Shown: positions 49,568 to 57,959 of the stretch, piece after piece
How the letters are laid out: each line of letters starts with the position of its first letter
Position numbering within the stretch: position 1 is the first letter of the stretch
Translations under genes and position numbers: made by a program
Notes under the pieces: model-generated
Database searches by the model: none
What the model was told of the DNA's origin: nothing
The model's input: only the letters and a program-made list of their open reading frames with translations
Assembly (NCBI GenBank): GCA_023231005.1
Contig: JALNWG010000020.1
Span: 1 to 60,839, forward strand
Origin: Bacteroidales bacterium
Lineage (GTDB): Bacteria > Bacteroidota > Bacteroidia > Bacteroidales > FEN-979
Length of the DNA stretch: 60,839 nt
Reading direction: 5' to 3'

Positions 49568-51061
49568 TCAGATGTTGTACTTGTCAAGGATGGCTTTCAA
49601 ATTCTGACCCAAATCATTTAAACTTTGGGCAGCATTTTGCGTTTGTTTCGTACCCAGCACGTTCTGTTCGCTGGCTTGTTTGATGTTTTCCATAGCCGGC
49701 ACAATCTGATCCATACCAGCTACCTGCTGTTGGCTTGACGTGGATATCTGCACAATCGATTGAACGGCTGTATTAACACTATCGGCTAAAATATCAATCA
49801 TTTCACCGCTTTGTAAAGCCAGTTTATTGCCGTTTTCCACCGCTTTGGATCCTTGTTCTGTAGCCATTACCGCTTGATTAACGGCTTTTTGTATCTCAGA
49901 AAGAATTTCCTTTACCTGGTTGGTGGCCTGTTTCGACTGTTCTGCCAGGCTTCGTATTTCCTGGGCAACAACGGCAAATCCTCGTCCATGCTCTCCTGCT
50001 TTAGCCGCTTCGATGGCAGCATTCACAGCCAGCAGATTTGACTGGTTGGCAAAATCATTTACCGATGAGGTAATTTCACCGATGGACCTATTCTGCTCAG
50101 AAAGTTTCACTACACTTTCAGCGATCAGGGTCATTTGTTGGTTGATGCGGTTCATCCCTTCGATGGTTTGCTGAACCGATTCCTTTCCATTCTCTGCAGC
50201 CTCAGACGCACGTTGAGAACTTTCCAGAACAGCTTGAGCCTTTTGAGTTGCTACCATGGCTGTTTGCCTGATCTCTTCAATGGTGGTCGTGGTTTCCGAT
50301 ACCGCAGCAGCCGTTTCAGTGGCCCCCGTTGAAACTTCGGTAACCGTCGTCAGAATCTCAGCCGTAGAGGTTCCCAGAACATTCACCCCGGTTCTGATAT
50401 CATTCGTTATTTTCCGAATAAAACGAAACACTAAGAACACGTATATTAATGCAATCGAAATAATGATGACACCCATTATAAGTAAAATAGCAATGACCAG
50501 ATTCTCACTGGCTTTATTCTGGTCGGAAAATTGATCGGTATGTCGTTGTATCGCTTTTTCAAGGTCAATTATTTGCAGGCGAATATTTTCATAAACTGGA
50601 TTTTGGACCGATAGCGCAATGGAAAGAGCTTCTTTATCCTTTCCCTGATGAACAAGATCTATTTGCTCAATCCTGCTTTCCTTGAATAATTTCAGGATAT
50701 TCTTTATCTTGGTAAATTTGGCCCGATCATCAGGCCATTCAACGAGTAATTGATCAATGGTATCCAATCTGGTATCTACCGATTCGAGTTTTTGCATGAT
50801 CAATAATTCATCTTCCTTCTTTTCTTTTGGATCATTATCCAGGGTTATTTTAAACATCAATGCCCTTAGCCTGTTTTCATCTGAACGTATCTGGGTTATT
50901 TCTTCGGTCACTTTGAAGGCTTTAATCATGTCGGCCTGCGAAGTTTTAACTTTTTTGATCCCCCATATCGTCACAAGAATAATTGCAATGATCGCCAGCA
51001 GAATCGAACAAAATCCAACCAGCAGTTTTGAGCGTGTATTTATCCCGAATGATAATTTCAT
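49568..51061 (-). CDS. Membrane methyl-accepting chemotaxis protein with four-helix-bundle sensor, no obvious HAMP
   Basis: A 497-residue receptor. TM1 spans about 13-35 and TM2 about 188-214. The extracytoplasmic 4HB-type region between them is long and helical, so it senses something small or indirect. The cytoplasmic part follows without a recognisable HAMP, then the signalling hairpin. Its tip reads QSNLLAVNAAIEAAKAG (about 339-355), and about 150 residues lie from the tip (347) to the C-terminus. No C-terminal pentapeptide for CheR/CheB docking is evident. It is the WspA counterpart of the operon, between cheW2 and cheA. Confidence 0.88.
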   Translation of the reverse strand: MKLSFGINTRSKLLVGFCSILLAIIAIILVTIWGIKKVKTSQADMIKAFKVTEEITQIRSDENRLRALMFKITLDNDPKEKKEDELLIMQKLESVDTRLDTIDQLLVEWPDDRAKFTKIKNILKLFKESRIEQIDLVHQGKDKEALSIALSVQNPVYENIRLQIIDLEKAIQRHTDQFSDQNKASENLVIAILLIMGVIIISIALIYVFLVFRFIRKITNDIRTGVNVLGTSTAEILTTVTEVSTGATETAAAVSETTTTIEEIRQTAMVATQKAQAVLESSQRASEAAENGKESVQQTIEGMNRINQQMTLIAESVVKLSEQNRSIGEITSSVNDFANQSNLLAVNAAIEAAKAGEHGRGFAVVAQEIRSLAEQSKQATNQVKEILSEIQKAVNQAVMATEQGSKAVENGNKLALQSGEMIDILADSVNTAVQSIVQISTSSQQQVAGMDQIVPAMENIKQASEQNVLGTKQTQNAAQSLNDLGQNLKAILDKYNI

Positions 51062-51085
51062 TTTATTTCCTCCCTTAGAATGGTT

Positions 51086-51601
51086 TTATTTTTGATTAAC
51101 AATGATCGCATTTCCCGTAAGAATATACATGGCATTTAATACAATAATTCCCTGAGGAGTAATTCCCTGAATATAATCGACTCCTGCACCATGAAGCGTA
51201 GCAGGAGGGCTACTCAATGAGTTCATATCCAGTTGCTTCGTCCCAGTGATTTCATCGGTTAAAATACCGAATTCCATTTGTTGGTGTTTAACAATAATAA
51301 TTTTATTCAGTGCAGATACCCCTTTTTCCTTAAGGTTAAATAAATTTTTAAAGTTGACAACCGAAATGATTTTCCCGCGAACATTGATGACTCCGATAAT
51401 AAATGGAGGGGTCCCCGGAATGACAGTTAAATTTCGTAAAGGCAAAACTTCCGATACAAAGGCGCTATCTATTGCATAGGTTTCAGGAAGAAGTAAAAAT
51501 TCAACCGCCAGTATGGTTTCTTCTATCAATTCCTTCTCTGTCCTCAGCCCCGAAATCTTTTGTGCCCGTTCTTGTAGTATTTCCTGATCATTCTTCCGCA
51601 T
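51086..51601 (-). CDS. cheW: CheW-domain adaptor, second copy
   Basis: A 171-residue single CheW domain with an N-terminal extension of about 25 residues. The core reads EFLLLPETYAIDSAFVSEVLPLRNLTVIPGTPPFIIGVINVRGKIISVVNFKNLF, a typical CheW with the VINVRGKIIxVV block. It couples receptors to CheA. It lies between the MCP and cheR, matching the two-CheW layout of Wsp (WspB/WspD). Confidence 0.9.
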   Translation of the reverse strand: MRKNDQEILQERAQKISGLRTEKELIEETILAVEFLLLPETYAIDSAFVSEVLPLRNLTVIPGTPPFIIGVINVRGKIISVVNFKNLFNLKEKGVSALNKIIIVKHQQMEFGILTDEITGTKQLDMNSLSSPPATLHGAGVDYIQGITPQGIIVLNAMYILTGNAIIVNQK

Positions 51602-51608
51602 GTTCAGA

Positions 51609-53039
51609 TCATGTTAATTTGGATATTAGTTTTTGAATTCTACCTGCCGTCAACCCATCCGATCCAGGCACCATCTCTTCTTCTTCAAAATGAGCCAGAA
51701 GCTCATTAACATTTTGAAAATGTTTCTTCGCCATGCGAATATTGTTGGCCTTTACAGCCAGATTCCCCAATAAAAAATGCGACATCAAATGATTGGGATC
51801 CAGATACAGAGCCCTTTTTAAAATGGATTCTGCCAATTCCAATTCATTTCCCTCCAACAAAATGTTTGCATATAAATAGAAGTGATCTGCATTCACCTTG
51901 GGGTGTTTCAATAGCTGTTCAATCCAATTCCTGGCATCTTTCAACAATCCTAAATTCGCCTTTGACCGAACCAGCATCATCAAAATGGCGTGATTTTCCG
52001 GTTCAATTTTTAAAATGGATTCGCAAGCCAAAGCACATTTCTCATATTTTCCCTGTTGTAAAAGAAGTTCGGCTTCTTTTTCGGGAACAGGATGCTCGTT
52101 TTTATCCGGAAGAACCGGTCGTTTTTGTGATTTGGCTTTTGTCTTAATAAGGGGAGTTTCTTTCTTAATAGGTATGGAACCCGGTTGTTGTGGATCAGTT
52201 TTCGGAGTTTTCCGATATACTACATTGTTCCCAAACTTAATCGCATTAAAGTCTCCAAAATAATCGTCATTCAACTCAACAGCGCTGGTAATAAGCCAAC
52301 CTTTTTCCAAAAGAGATTGATAAAACCGTTTTGCAACCAAACGGATTTGTACGGGTGTGAAATACATTAAAACGTTGCGGCAGAATATGATATCCATATT
52401 CTGGGTATCGGTAATAGCCGATGGGTATTGGCCATCAGCCAGGTTAAGCAGGGCAAACGTGACCATTTCCTTGATCTCCGGATTGATATGCCAGGTGTTT
52501 CCGTTGGGAGTGAAATACCGGTTTTTTATGGATGGAGGAGTCTCGCGAAATGACCAGGAGGTGTAAATTCCGCTTTTTGCTTTGGTTAAAAAAACCTGGT
52601 TTATATCCGTTGCAAGAATGGTAACTTTCCAATTCTTAATATCCGGAAGAGACTCACGGAGTAAGATAGCCAGAGAATAAGGCTCTTCTCCCGAGCAGCA
52701 CCCGGCACTCCATATTCTAAGCGTTTGATTTTTTTGTATTCTTTCCCGGATAAATTCCGCCAAAATCTGTTTTTGGAAAACCTCCAGAAGGGCTTTTTCC
52801 CTAAAAAAATAGGTCTCCCCAACAGTTAGATGGGTCGTTAGGATATCCAACTCTTTTTTCGACCACGTGCTGGTTTTAAGCCATTTTTCAATGTCAGCCG
52901 GGTTTTCATCGATACCAAGTTCCCGCGCGGTTGATAATAAACCACGTTTCAGATCACGAAACTTGTTTTGATTGAAATCCCACCCTCGCAAATGTGCGAT
53001 TTTCAAACTTATTTCATGCAAAAGTGGTCGGGAGATCAT
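51609..53039 (-). CDS. cheR: CheR methyltransferase with C-terminal TPR (WspC-like)
   Basis: A 476-residue protein. An N-terminal all-helical CheR domain leads to the SAM-binding methyltransferase domain with ETYFFRE, WSAGCCSGEEPYSLAI and MDIIFCRNVLMYFT. A variable linker spans about 275-325. Three or so C-terminal TPRs follow (KAEKYEKCALACESILKIEPENHA, AESILKRALYLDPNHLMSHFLLGNLAVKANNIRMAKKHF). The TPR tail is the distinguishing feature of WspC-type CheR and often directs it to receptors that lack a C-terminal docking peptide. It methylates receptor glutamates. It lies 7 bases upstream of cheW2. Confidence 0.92.
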   Translation of the reverse strand: MISRPLLHEISLKIAHLRGWDFNQNKFRDLKRGLLSTARELGIDENPADIEKWLKTSTWSKKELDILTTHLTVGETYFFREKALLEVFQKQILAEFIRERIQKNQTLRIWSAGCCSGEEPYSLAILLRESLPDIKNWKVTILATDINQVFLTKAKSGIYTSWSFRETPPSIKNRYFTPNGNTWHINPEIKEMVTFALLNLADGQYPSAITDTQNMDIIFCRNVLMYFTPVQIRLVAKRFYQSLLEKGWLITSAVELNDDYFGDFNAIKFGNNVVYRKTPKTDPQQPGSIPIKKETPLIKTKAKSQKRPVLPDKNEHPVPEKEAELLLQQGKYEKCALACESILKIEPENHAILMMLVRSKANLGLLKDARNWIEQLLKHPKVNADHFYLYANILLEGNELELAESILKRALYLDPNHLMSHFLLGNLAVKANNIRMAKKHFQNVNELLAHFEEEEMVPGSDGLTAGRIQKLISKLT

Positions 53040-53051
53040 TGCTTTCCTGCT

Positions 53052-53513
53052 TTATTTTGATGAGTCGTCGAGTACTTTCTTTATAATTTCTTCTTCCTGC
53101 TCCGAGATCAAGGTTTCAATATCATAGATGAATACAATACCCTCTTTGATCCTAAGGATACCTTTTGCTTCTAAGCCTGGATCCAGATTTGACCCCGGTA
53201 CGATATCTTGAGCTTCAACAACAATCATATCCTCTATTTCATCGATGACTAATGCAAGTTTTCGTTTTGGAGTATCCACAACAACAAAAAAATCGTTTAC
53301 CCCGATGACTTTAGCCGGCAATTTAAGCCGGTAGCGAAGATTAATCACCGGAACCAGATGCCCAAATAAATCAATCACTCCATAAACCAAGGGCGGAGCG
53401 TTGGGAATGATGCTGACAGCCAATGATTGCAAAACCCGGTCAATGGTCATAAGTGGAAGTGCATACCGCTGATCATCAATAGTAAAACAAAAAAGCTCCC
53501 TTGGCAGATCCAT
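53052..53513 (-). CDS. cheW: CheW-domain adaptor, first gene of the operon
   Basis: A 153-residue CheW domain (LFCFTIDDQRYALPLMTIDRVLQSL, PPLVYGVIDLFGHLVPVINLRYRL, KLALVIDEIEDM), with a C-terminal acidic/basic tail. It is the first gene of the leftward operon and lies 85 bases from the start of the divergent hydrogenase-receptor gene. It may serve either receptor. Confidence 0.9.
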   Translation of the reverse strand: MDLPRELFCFTIDDQRYALPLMTIDRVLQSLAVSIIPNAPPLVYGVIDLFGHLVPVINLRYRLKLPAKVIGVNDFFVVVDTPKRKLALVIDEIEDMIVVEAQDIVPGSNLDPGLEAKGILRIKEGIVFIYDIETLISEQEEEIIKKVLDDSSK

Positions 53514-53548
53514 GAGATTGTGAATTTTCTATAAAGATAGTTAAGAAA

Positions 53549-53580
53549 TTGAAATCGGTTTAAATTTGAAGTTATCTTTG
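53549..53580 (+). promoter_or_regulatory. Predicted promoter of the hydrogenase-chemoreceptor gene
   Basis: TTG at 53549-53551 is followed after 21 bases by TATCTTTG (53573-53580), a perfect -7 box. It predicts a transcription start near 53587, about 12 bases before the ATG at 53599, which argues against the upstream ATG at 53566. For the leftward cheW, TATCTTTA (53539-53532, minus) is a near-match with no clear partner box. Confidence 0.6.
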
Positions 53581-53598
53581 ACATTAAATATTAAAGAT

Positions 53599-55425
53599 AT
53601 GCCAACTACACTCATTCCTGTCATTGAGGTTGACAAAGAGAAATGTACTAACTGTCATGCTTGTATTTCGGTTTGTCCCGTTAAATACTGTAACAACGGC
53701 AGTCAGGATCACGTTTCGGTAAATACCGATATGTGCATAGCGTGTGGAAATTGTATCGATGCCTGTACACATGATGCCCGAAGATATTTAGATGATACTT
53801 CGCGGTTTTTTTATGACCTCAACAACGGAGTTCCAATGGTTGCAGTTGTAGCCCCCTCGGCCGCATCCAACTTTCGCAATCTATACCTCCGCCTCAACGG
53901 TTATCTGAAGAGCATTGGAATATCCGCTGTTTTTGATGTCAGTTTCGGGGCCGAATTAACCATCAAATCCTATATGGAATATGCCGGAAAAAACAAGCCC
54001 GATACCATCATATCCCAGCCTTGTCCGGCAATTGTAACGTACATTGAAATTTACCAACCGGAACTAATTCCCTACCTTGCCCCAGCTGATAGTCCGGTGA
54101 TGCATACCATAAAAATGGTCCGTGAATTTTACCGCGAATACCGTGATCATCGTTTTGTGATGATCGCTCCTTGCGCCGCCAAACGACGAGAATTCGAAGA
54201 GGTAAAACTGGGTGATTATACCGTCACCATTAAAGCGCTTCAAAAACATTTAACCGATCAGAATATTTTTCTTGAAAGTTTTCCCGAAGTCGAGTTCGAT
54301 AATCCCCCGGCTGAACGAGCTGTTTTATTTTCTACCCCTGGCGGACTTTTGCAAACAGCGATGCGGGAAAATTCAGAAATCGGTAAAGTCACGCGGAAAA
54401 TTGAAGGCCCCGGGTCAATTTACCCCTACCTGAAAAAATTACCGGAGATGATTCATCAAAAGTATGCCCCTTTTTTAATTGATTGCCTCAACTGTGAAAT
54501 GGGATGCAACGGAGGATCTGGTACCCTCAACCGGAATGAATCTCCCGACATGATCGAATTTTATGTGGAAAAAAGAAATAAGGTAGTGCAAGCAAAATAT
54601 GGTTCCGGAAATAAAATCAAACAACAGAGAGGAAAAAGAAACCTGCACCAACAGATAGACAAATACTGGAACAATACGCTCTATGAGAGAAAATATCTTG
54701 ATCTGAGCCAGAATAATGTCATCAGTCACCCAGGTCCGGTTGAAATAGCAGCGATTTATAAAAAGATGAATAAGTTTACCGATGCCGATCATTACAATTG
54801 TTCCTCCTGTGGCTATGGAAGCTGCGAACAAATGGCAATTGCCATATATAATGGCCTGAACAAACCCGAAAACTGTCACTATTATACACGCTCTCTCATT
54901 TTAAATATGGCTGAGATCATTTCAGCAGCAGTTAACGATCTGGCTTCCGGTGCCGGTACTATTCAAAATACCTCCTTACGGCTCTATTCGATGTCGGAAG
55001 CACTGAATAAAGATTTCATCCGATTGAATGATATGGTAAGGGATAACGCGCATTTGATCCGGGATTTTGAAACAATTTCTGATACTTTGAATGATCTCTC
55101 CCAGCAAACGAAAGTTTTAGCTGTGAATGCCGCCATTGAAGCTGCCAAAGCCGGTGATGCCGGAAAAGGCTTTGGAATCGTAGCCACCGAAGTGAAAAAG
55201 CTTGCCTTCGATTCAAATAAAGAAGCCAACAAAATCAAACCTCACATGAAGGAGATGGAGTCGCTTTTTGATCGGATTATGGTCAATATTCAATTGGCCT
55301 GCGACGAATTCAACAAAACCACCGAAATGTCGAAAGATATGTCGGGAGCTATTGAAAACTTGTCGGTCTCTTTTGGGGAATTGAATAAAAAATCAATGGC
55401 GCTTCTGGCTTTTAAAGAACAGTAA
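53599..55425 (+). CDS. [FeFe]-hydrogenase-like iron-sulfur sensor fused to a chemoreceptor signalling domain
   Basis: A 608-residue soluble protein. Two N-terminal [4Fe-4S] motifs (Cys16/19/22/26 and 46/49/52/56) precede an [FeFe]-hydrogenase large-subunit domain. The H-cluster region has a modified L1 (SQPCPAIV, Cys142), L2 (APCAAKRREFE, Cys192) and L3 (NCEMGCNGG, Cys299 and Cys303, with an extra Cys296). The proton-transfer Cys of the catalytic TSCCP motif is replaced by Pro. An extra Fe-S motif (Cys401, 404, 409 and 426 in NCSSCGYGSC) follows, then a short MCP signalling hairpin with the tip TKVLAVNAAIEAAKAG (about 505-519). No membrane helix and no PAS are seen. This fits the sensory group C [FeFe] hydrogenases, fused directly to an MCP output. 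The maturation genes HydEFG are not in the window. It is divergent to the Wsp-like operon. Confidence 0.9.
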   Translation: MPTTLIPVIEVDKEKCTNCHACISVCPVKYCNNGSQDHVSVNTDMCIACGNCIDACTHDARRYLDDTSRFFYDLNNGVPMVAVVAPSAASNFRNLYLRLNGYLKSIGISAVFDVSFGAELTIKSYMEYAGKNKPDTIISQPCPAIVTYIEIYQPELIPYLAPADSPVMHTIKMVREFYREYRDHRFVMIAPCAAKRREFEEVKLGDYTVTIKALQKHLTDQNIFLESFPEVEFDNPPAERAVLFSTPGGLLQTAMRENSEIGKVTRKIEGPGSIYPYLKKLPEMIHQKYAPFLIDCLNCEMGCNGGSGTLNRNESPDMIEFYVEKRNKVVQAKYGSGNKIKQQRGKRNLHQQIDKYWNNTLYERKYLDLSQNNVISHPGPVEIAAIYKKMNKFTDADHYNCSSCGYGSCEQMAIAIYNGLNKPENCHYYTRSLILNMAEIISAAVNDLASGAGTIQNTSLRLYSMSEALNKDFIRLNDMVRDNAHLIRDFETISDTLNDLSQQTKVLAVNAAIEAAKAGDAGKGFGIVATEVKKLAFDSNKEANKIKPHMKEMESLFDRIMVNIQLACDEFNKTTEMSKDMSGAIENLSVSFGELNKKSMALLAFKEQ

Positions 55426-55505
55426 CTGTTTTAATGAAAGAATGTAACGTAGCAGATTTCAATACGAATAACGGAAAACGCACTTGAAAAACAGACAGGG
55501 ATCTC

Positions 55506-56015
55506 TTAAAATTCAAAAGATAATCCAATTTTAGGAATAAAGTGGAATTGATAAAAGCTGGGGGCTAAATATACACTCCACCTTAAATTGGCTTCCTTTG
55601 TATAAAAAGACCATCCAAAACGAGGGTCAACAATCGGCCCTTTATCATCACCCCAGGCATCTCCGGTCCAGGTACTCCACGAATATCCTCCCCTGAGAGC
55701 AATATATGTATAATGAGTTTTGGATTCCGTAATATTACGCAAATTGAATCTTAATTGTAAATAGATGTTGATGTTTTCTGTATTGTAAGTAGCAACTCCA
55801 GCACCTAAAGAAAAAGTATTGGAGAATTGGTATCCGTGGGTTGTATAAACCTCCACAATCGCTCTGGGATCATTATTTTTAGGGAAGGTTGCTCCGAAAG
55901 CGGCCCCCACATCACAAAAATATCCTTTGTTATGCTTTGCATACGACTTTGTTTGAGCGTTCCCCAGGGTGGCGCTCAAAAGCAATAAAAGAAGAATGGT
56001 TATTCGGCTCCTCAT
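55506..56015 (-). CDS. Small outer-membrane beta-barrel-like protein, unknown
   Basis: About 169 residues. A signal peptide (SRITILLLLLLSATLGNAQ, near 5-21) precedes a chain with alternating aromatic strands (GYFCDVGAAFGATFP, FSNTFSLGAGVATYN, YIALRGGYSWSTWTG, WSVYLAPSFYQFHFIPKIGLSFEF). The terminal F is typical of barrel assembly signals. I chose the ATG at 56015; an upstream ATG at 56051 is unlikely, as it overlaps the lipase-like gene. No family name can be given. It lies eleven bases after the lipase-like gene, in the same direction. Confidence 0.65.
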   Translation of the reverse strand: MRSRITILLLLLLSATLGNAQTKSYAKHNKGYFCDVGAAFGATFPKNNDPRAIVEVYTTHGYQFSNTFSLGAGVATYNTENINIYLQLRFNLRNITESKTHYTYIALRGGYSWSTWTGDAWGDDKGPIVDPRFGWSFYTKEANLRWSVYLAPSFYQFHFIPKIGLSFEF

Positions 56016-56026
56016 CTTGAAAATGG

Positions 56027-57220
56027 CTAAATCAGTAAATGAAGCATACAATAAGTATAAAAATCCTGTCCGGCTTCTTTATGGTCCTTGCCGGGAATAT
56101 CATGCTTGGTTACATTGCAACCTGCTGCCAGGAATGCCTTATAAGCGCTATCGGTATTCTCATAAGGCACAATGGTATCGTCAGTTGCATGCAATAACGT
56201 TATCTTCGCCTTAGGCACCCAATTTGTAACTTTTCCATAAACAATTAAACTATTGTTTTCTAATGACTTGATAAACTTTTGAGTATTGGTGTTTTTTCTG
56301 TCAAATGCTTCAGGGGCCATAATTTTAGTGAGTTTTGTTTCCTTCATCATGGCCGAAACCTCGTCTGTTGTATATTTTTTTGAAATGATCCATTCTTTAT
56401 AGTTGGAATAAAGTGGTTCTGCGAACATTTGCTTCAGATCTAAATTCAAGCTGTCACCATAATTGAGGCCCAGGACCAGAAGAGGGATGGTAACAGGCTG
56501 GCTGCTGTAATCTTTGGCAACAAATGAGTCGTACGATTTGATTAAATCATAAGCGCCACCACCAGCAAATACCTGATCTATAACAAAAGCATCCTGATAT
56601 AGCGGAGTTGTTTCAACAAATTTAAGAAAACAGAGAGATGCCTGTCCGCCCTGTGAATACCCCATTACGGTAATTTTGTGCGACATTTTCCGACTGATTG
56701 AAGCAAAATACTCTTTTGCAGCTAAAAGCATATCGGCGGAGGCCTGCCCCGTACTGATAACATCATAATAAGGATGAACTTTATCTTTTGATGCACCATA
56801 TCCAATATAATCCGGTGCTACTACCGTATAACCAAACAAGGAGAAAAGACCTTCGGTTACTGCCATTTTCTGAGAAGGCACTTCGTAATCAGCTCCATAG
56901 GTATAATGAACTCCCAAAATAGTTCCCACTCGTTCATAATCCGTATCTGTAGATGGATAAAAAATCGCTCCTGAGGCAAGTATGGGTTGCCCCTTAGGGT
57001 CAAGGGTGTTGTAAACAATTGAAACGATTTTTATTTTCTTATTTGGTAATGCCTTGTAGAGGGTAGAATTTGGATTTTGTTTAAGCCTGGCTGCTAAGGC
57101 CAACTTATCTATTGTTTCAACCTTTTCAACTCTTACAAGAAAAACAAAATCTTCTAAGGGTTCTTTCTTACACGAATAGAGGGCAATGATTACTAAGCAA
57201 TACAACAATAACTTTTTCAT
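56027..57220 (-). CDS. Alpha/beta-hydrolase lipoprotein (secretory lipase/esterase-like)
   Basis: A 397-residue lipoprotein with lipobox ALYSC (Cys17). The alpha/beta-hydrolase fold has the nucleophile elbow GYSQGG (Ser189), a following DYIGYG oxyanion-type segment, and late LLHATDDTIVPY and GKDHKEAG segments offering Asp and His for the triad. It resembles the secretory lipase/LIP group (PF03583-like) known from fungi and bacteria. It would hydrolyse ester substrates at the cell surface. It lies between two beta-barrel genes in one direction. Confidence 0.78.
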   Translation of the reverse strand: MKKLLLYCLVIIALYSCKKEPLEDFVFLVRVEKVETIDKLALAARLKQNPNSTLYKALPNKKIKIVSIVYNTLDPKGQPILASGAIFYPSTDTDYERVGTILGVHYTYGADYEVPSQKMAVTEGLFSLFGYTVVAPDYIGYGASKDKVHPYYDVISTGQASADMLLAAKEYFASISRKMSHKITVMGYSQGGQASLCFLKFVETTPLYQDAFVIDQVFAGGGAYDLIKSYDSFVAKDYSSQPVTIPLLVLGLNYGDSLNLDLKQMFAEPLYSNYKEWIISKKYTTDEVSAMMKETKLTKIMAPEAFDRKNTNTQKFIKSLENNSLIVYGKVTNWVPKAKITLLHATDDTIVPYENTDSAYKAFLAAGCNVTKHDIPGKDHKEAGQDFYTYCMLHLLI

Positions 57221-57247
57221 CTTCCGGTAAGTTGTTAATAATTCTTA

Positions 57248-57862
57248 TTAAAAAAGAAAAGCGCATGTGAGTTCCAACCCCATTTGTTTCAAGGCAGTAT
57301 AGTCTTCCGAATTAATCCTGTTCAGATTCCATCGGTATCTTCCCTCAATTTGAAATTTCCACAGATCAAAACCGAGCCCGGCGCTAACCCCGAAATATAC
57401 TTTATTGATATTACTTTTAACCCAATTTTCGTCCATATTATCAAGCATATAGAACAAATCTCCTTCGTAGGTAACAATATATGATCCATATATGTTCCCT
57501 AAAATATAAGGCCTGAAAATTTTACTTAATTGCAATCCCACCTTAAAATTAATTGGGATATCAATTGTCTGGATTGTTGTTATACAATCTGTTATGTATA
57601 TAAGATCCACATCTGTGGTGGAATTGGTAAACATAATTTCGGGTACAATTGAGTAATTTACAAAGCCTCCTTTTTTGTATTGAAACAATGCACCAAAACT
57701 CCAGCCTGGGTTTGCATCAAAGTCGGAATAATAGCCTTTGCCATAGTTTTCTAAATGGATGTAATTGACACCTACTTTAATTCCTATTTTAAAGGGTTTT
57801 TCCTGAGCAAAGACGCTGTTTATAGCGCATGCAAATAGTAAGATTATGATCGTTTTTCTCAT
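57248..57862 (-). CDS. Outer-membrane beta-barrel protein (PorT/OMP_b-brl type)
   Basis: A 204-residue protein with a signal peptide (MRKTIIILLFACAINSVFAQ) and the PF13568-type pattern: FKIGIKVGVNYIHLENY, WSFGALFQYKKGGFVNYSIVPEIMF, ITTIQTIDIPINFKVGLQL, RPYILGNIYGSY and FGVSAGLGFDLWKFQIEGRYRWNL, ending in CAFLF. An eight-strand barrel is likely. Function is unknown; PorT-type proteins assist secretion in some Bacteroidota. It is upstream of the lipase-like gene with 27 bases between. Confidence 0.75.
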   Translation of the reverse strand: MRKTIIILLFACAINSVFAQEKPFKIGIKVGVNYIHLENYGKGYYSDFDANPGWSFGALFQYKKGGFVNYSIVPEIMFTNSTTDVDLIYITDCITTIQTIDIPINFKVGLQLSKIFRPYILGNIYGSYIVTYEGDLFYMLDNMDENWVKSNINKVYFGVSAGLGFDLWKFQIEGRYRWNLNRINSEDYTALKQMGLELTCAFLF

Positions 57863-57938
57863 ATCCCTGTGGTAAGTTCTATGATGTTATGAACAATACA
57901 CAAATATAAATTAATTTCATAGATTAAAAAATTTAAGC

Positions 57939-57950
57939 AAAGTTAACTTT
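57939..57950. promoter_or_regulatory. 12-base perfect palindrome in a divergent spacer
   Basis: AAAGTTAACTTT is a perfect palindrome. It embeds CAAAGTTA (a minus-strand -7-like box, TAACTTTG) and TAACTTTA on the plus strand. It lies between the leftward barrel gene and the rightward VIT1/CCC1 gene and could be a promoter or operator. A nearer TATATTTG (minus, 57908-57901) also fits the -7 consensus for the barrel gene. Confidence 0.4.
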
Positions 57951-57959
57951 ATTGAATAG

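Noticed and set aside
45074..53513. Motility chemotaxis operon
   Set aside because: No CheY, CheZ, flagellar or gliding genes are present, CheA has a fused receiver and CheR has TPRs, which fits the Wsp/ACF layout better.
53599..55425. Catalytic [FeFe] hydrogenase
   Set aside because: L1 lacks the first Cys of the TSCCP motif and the chain ends in a chemoreceptor hairpin; no hydrogenase partner subunits or maturases are in the window.
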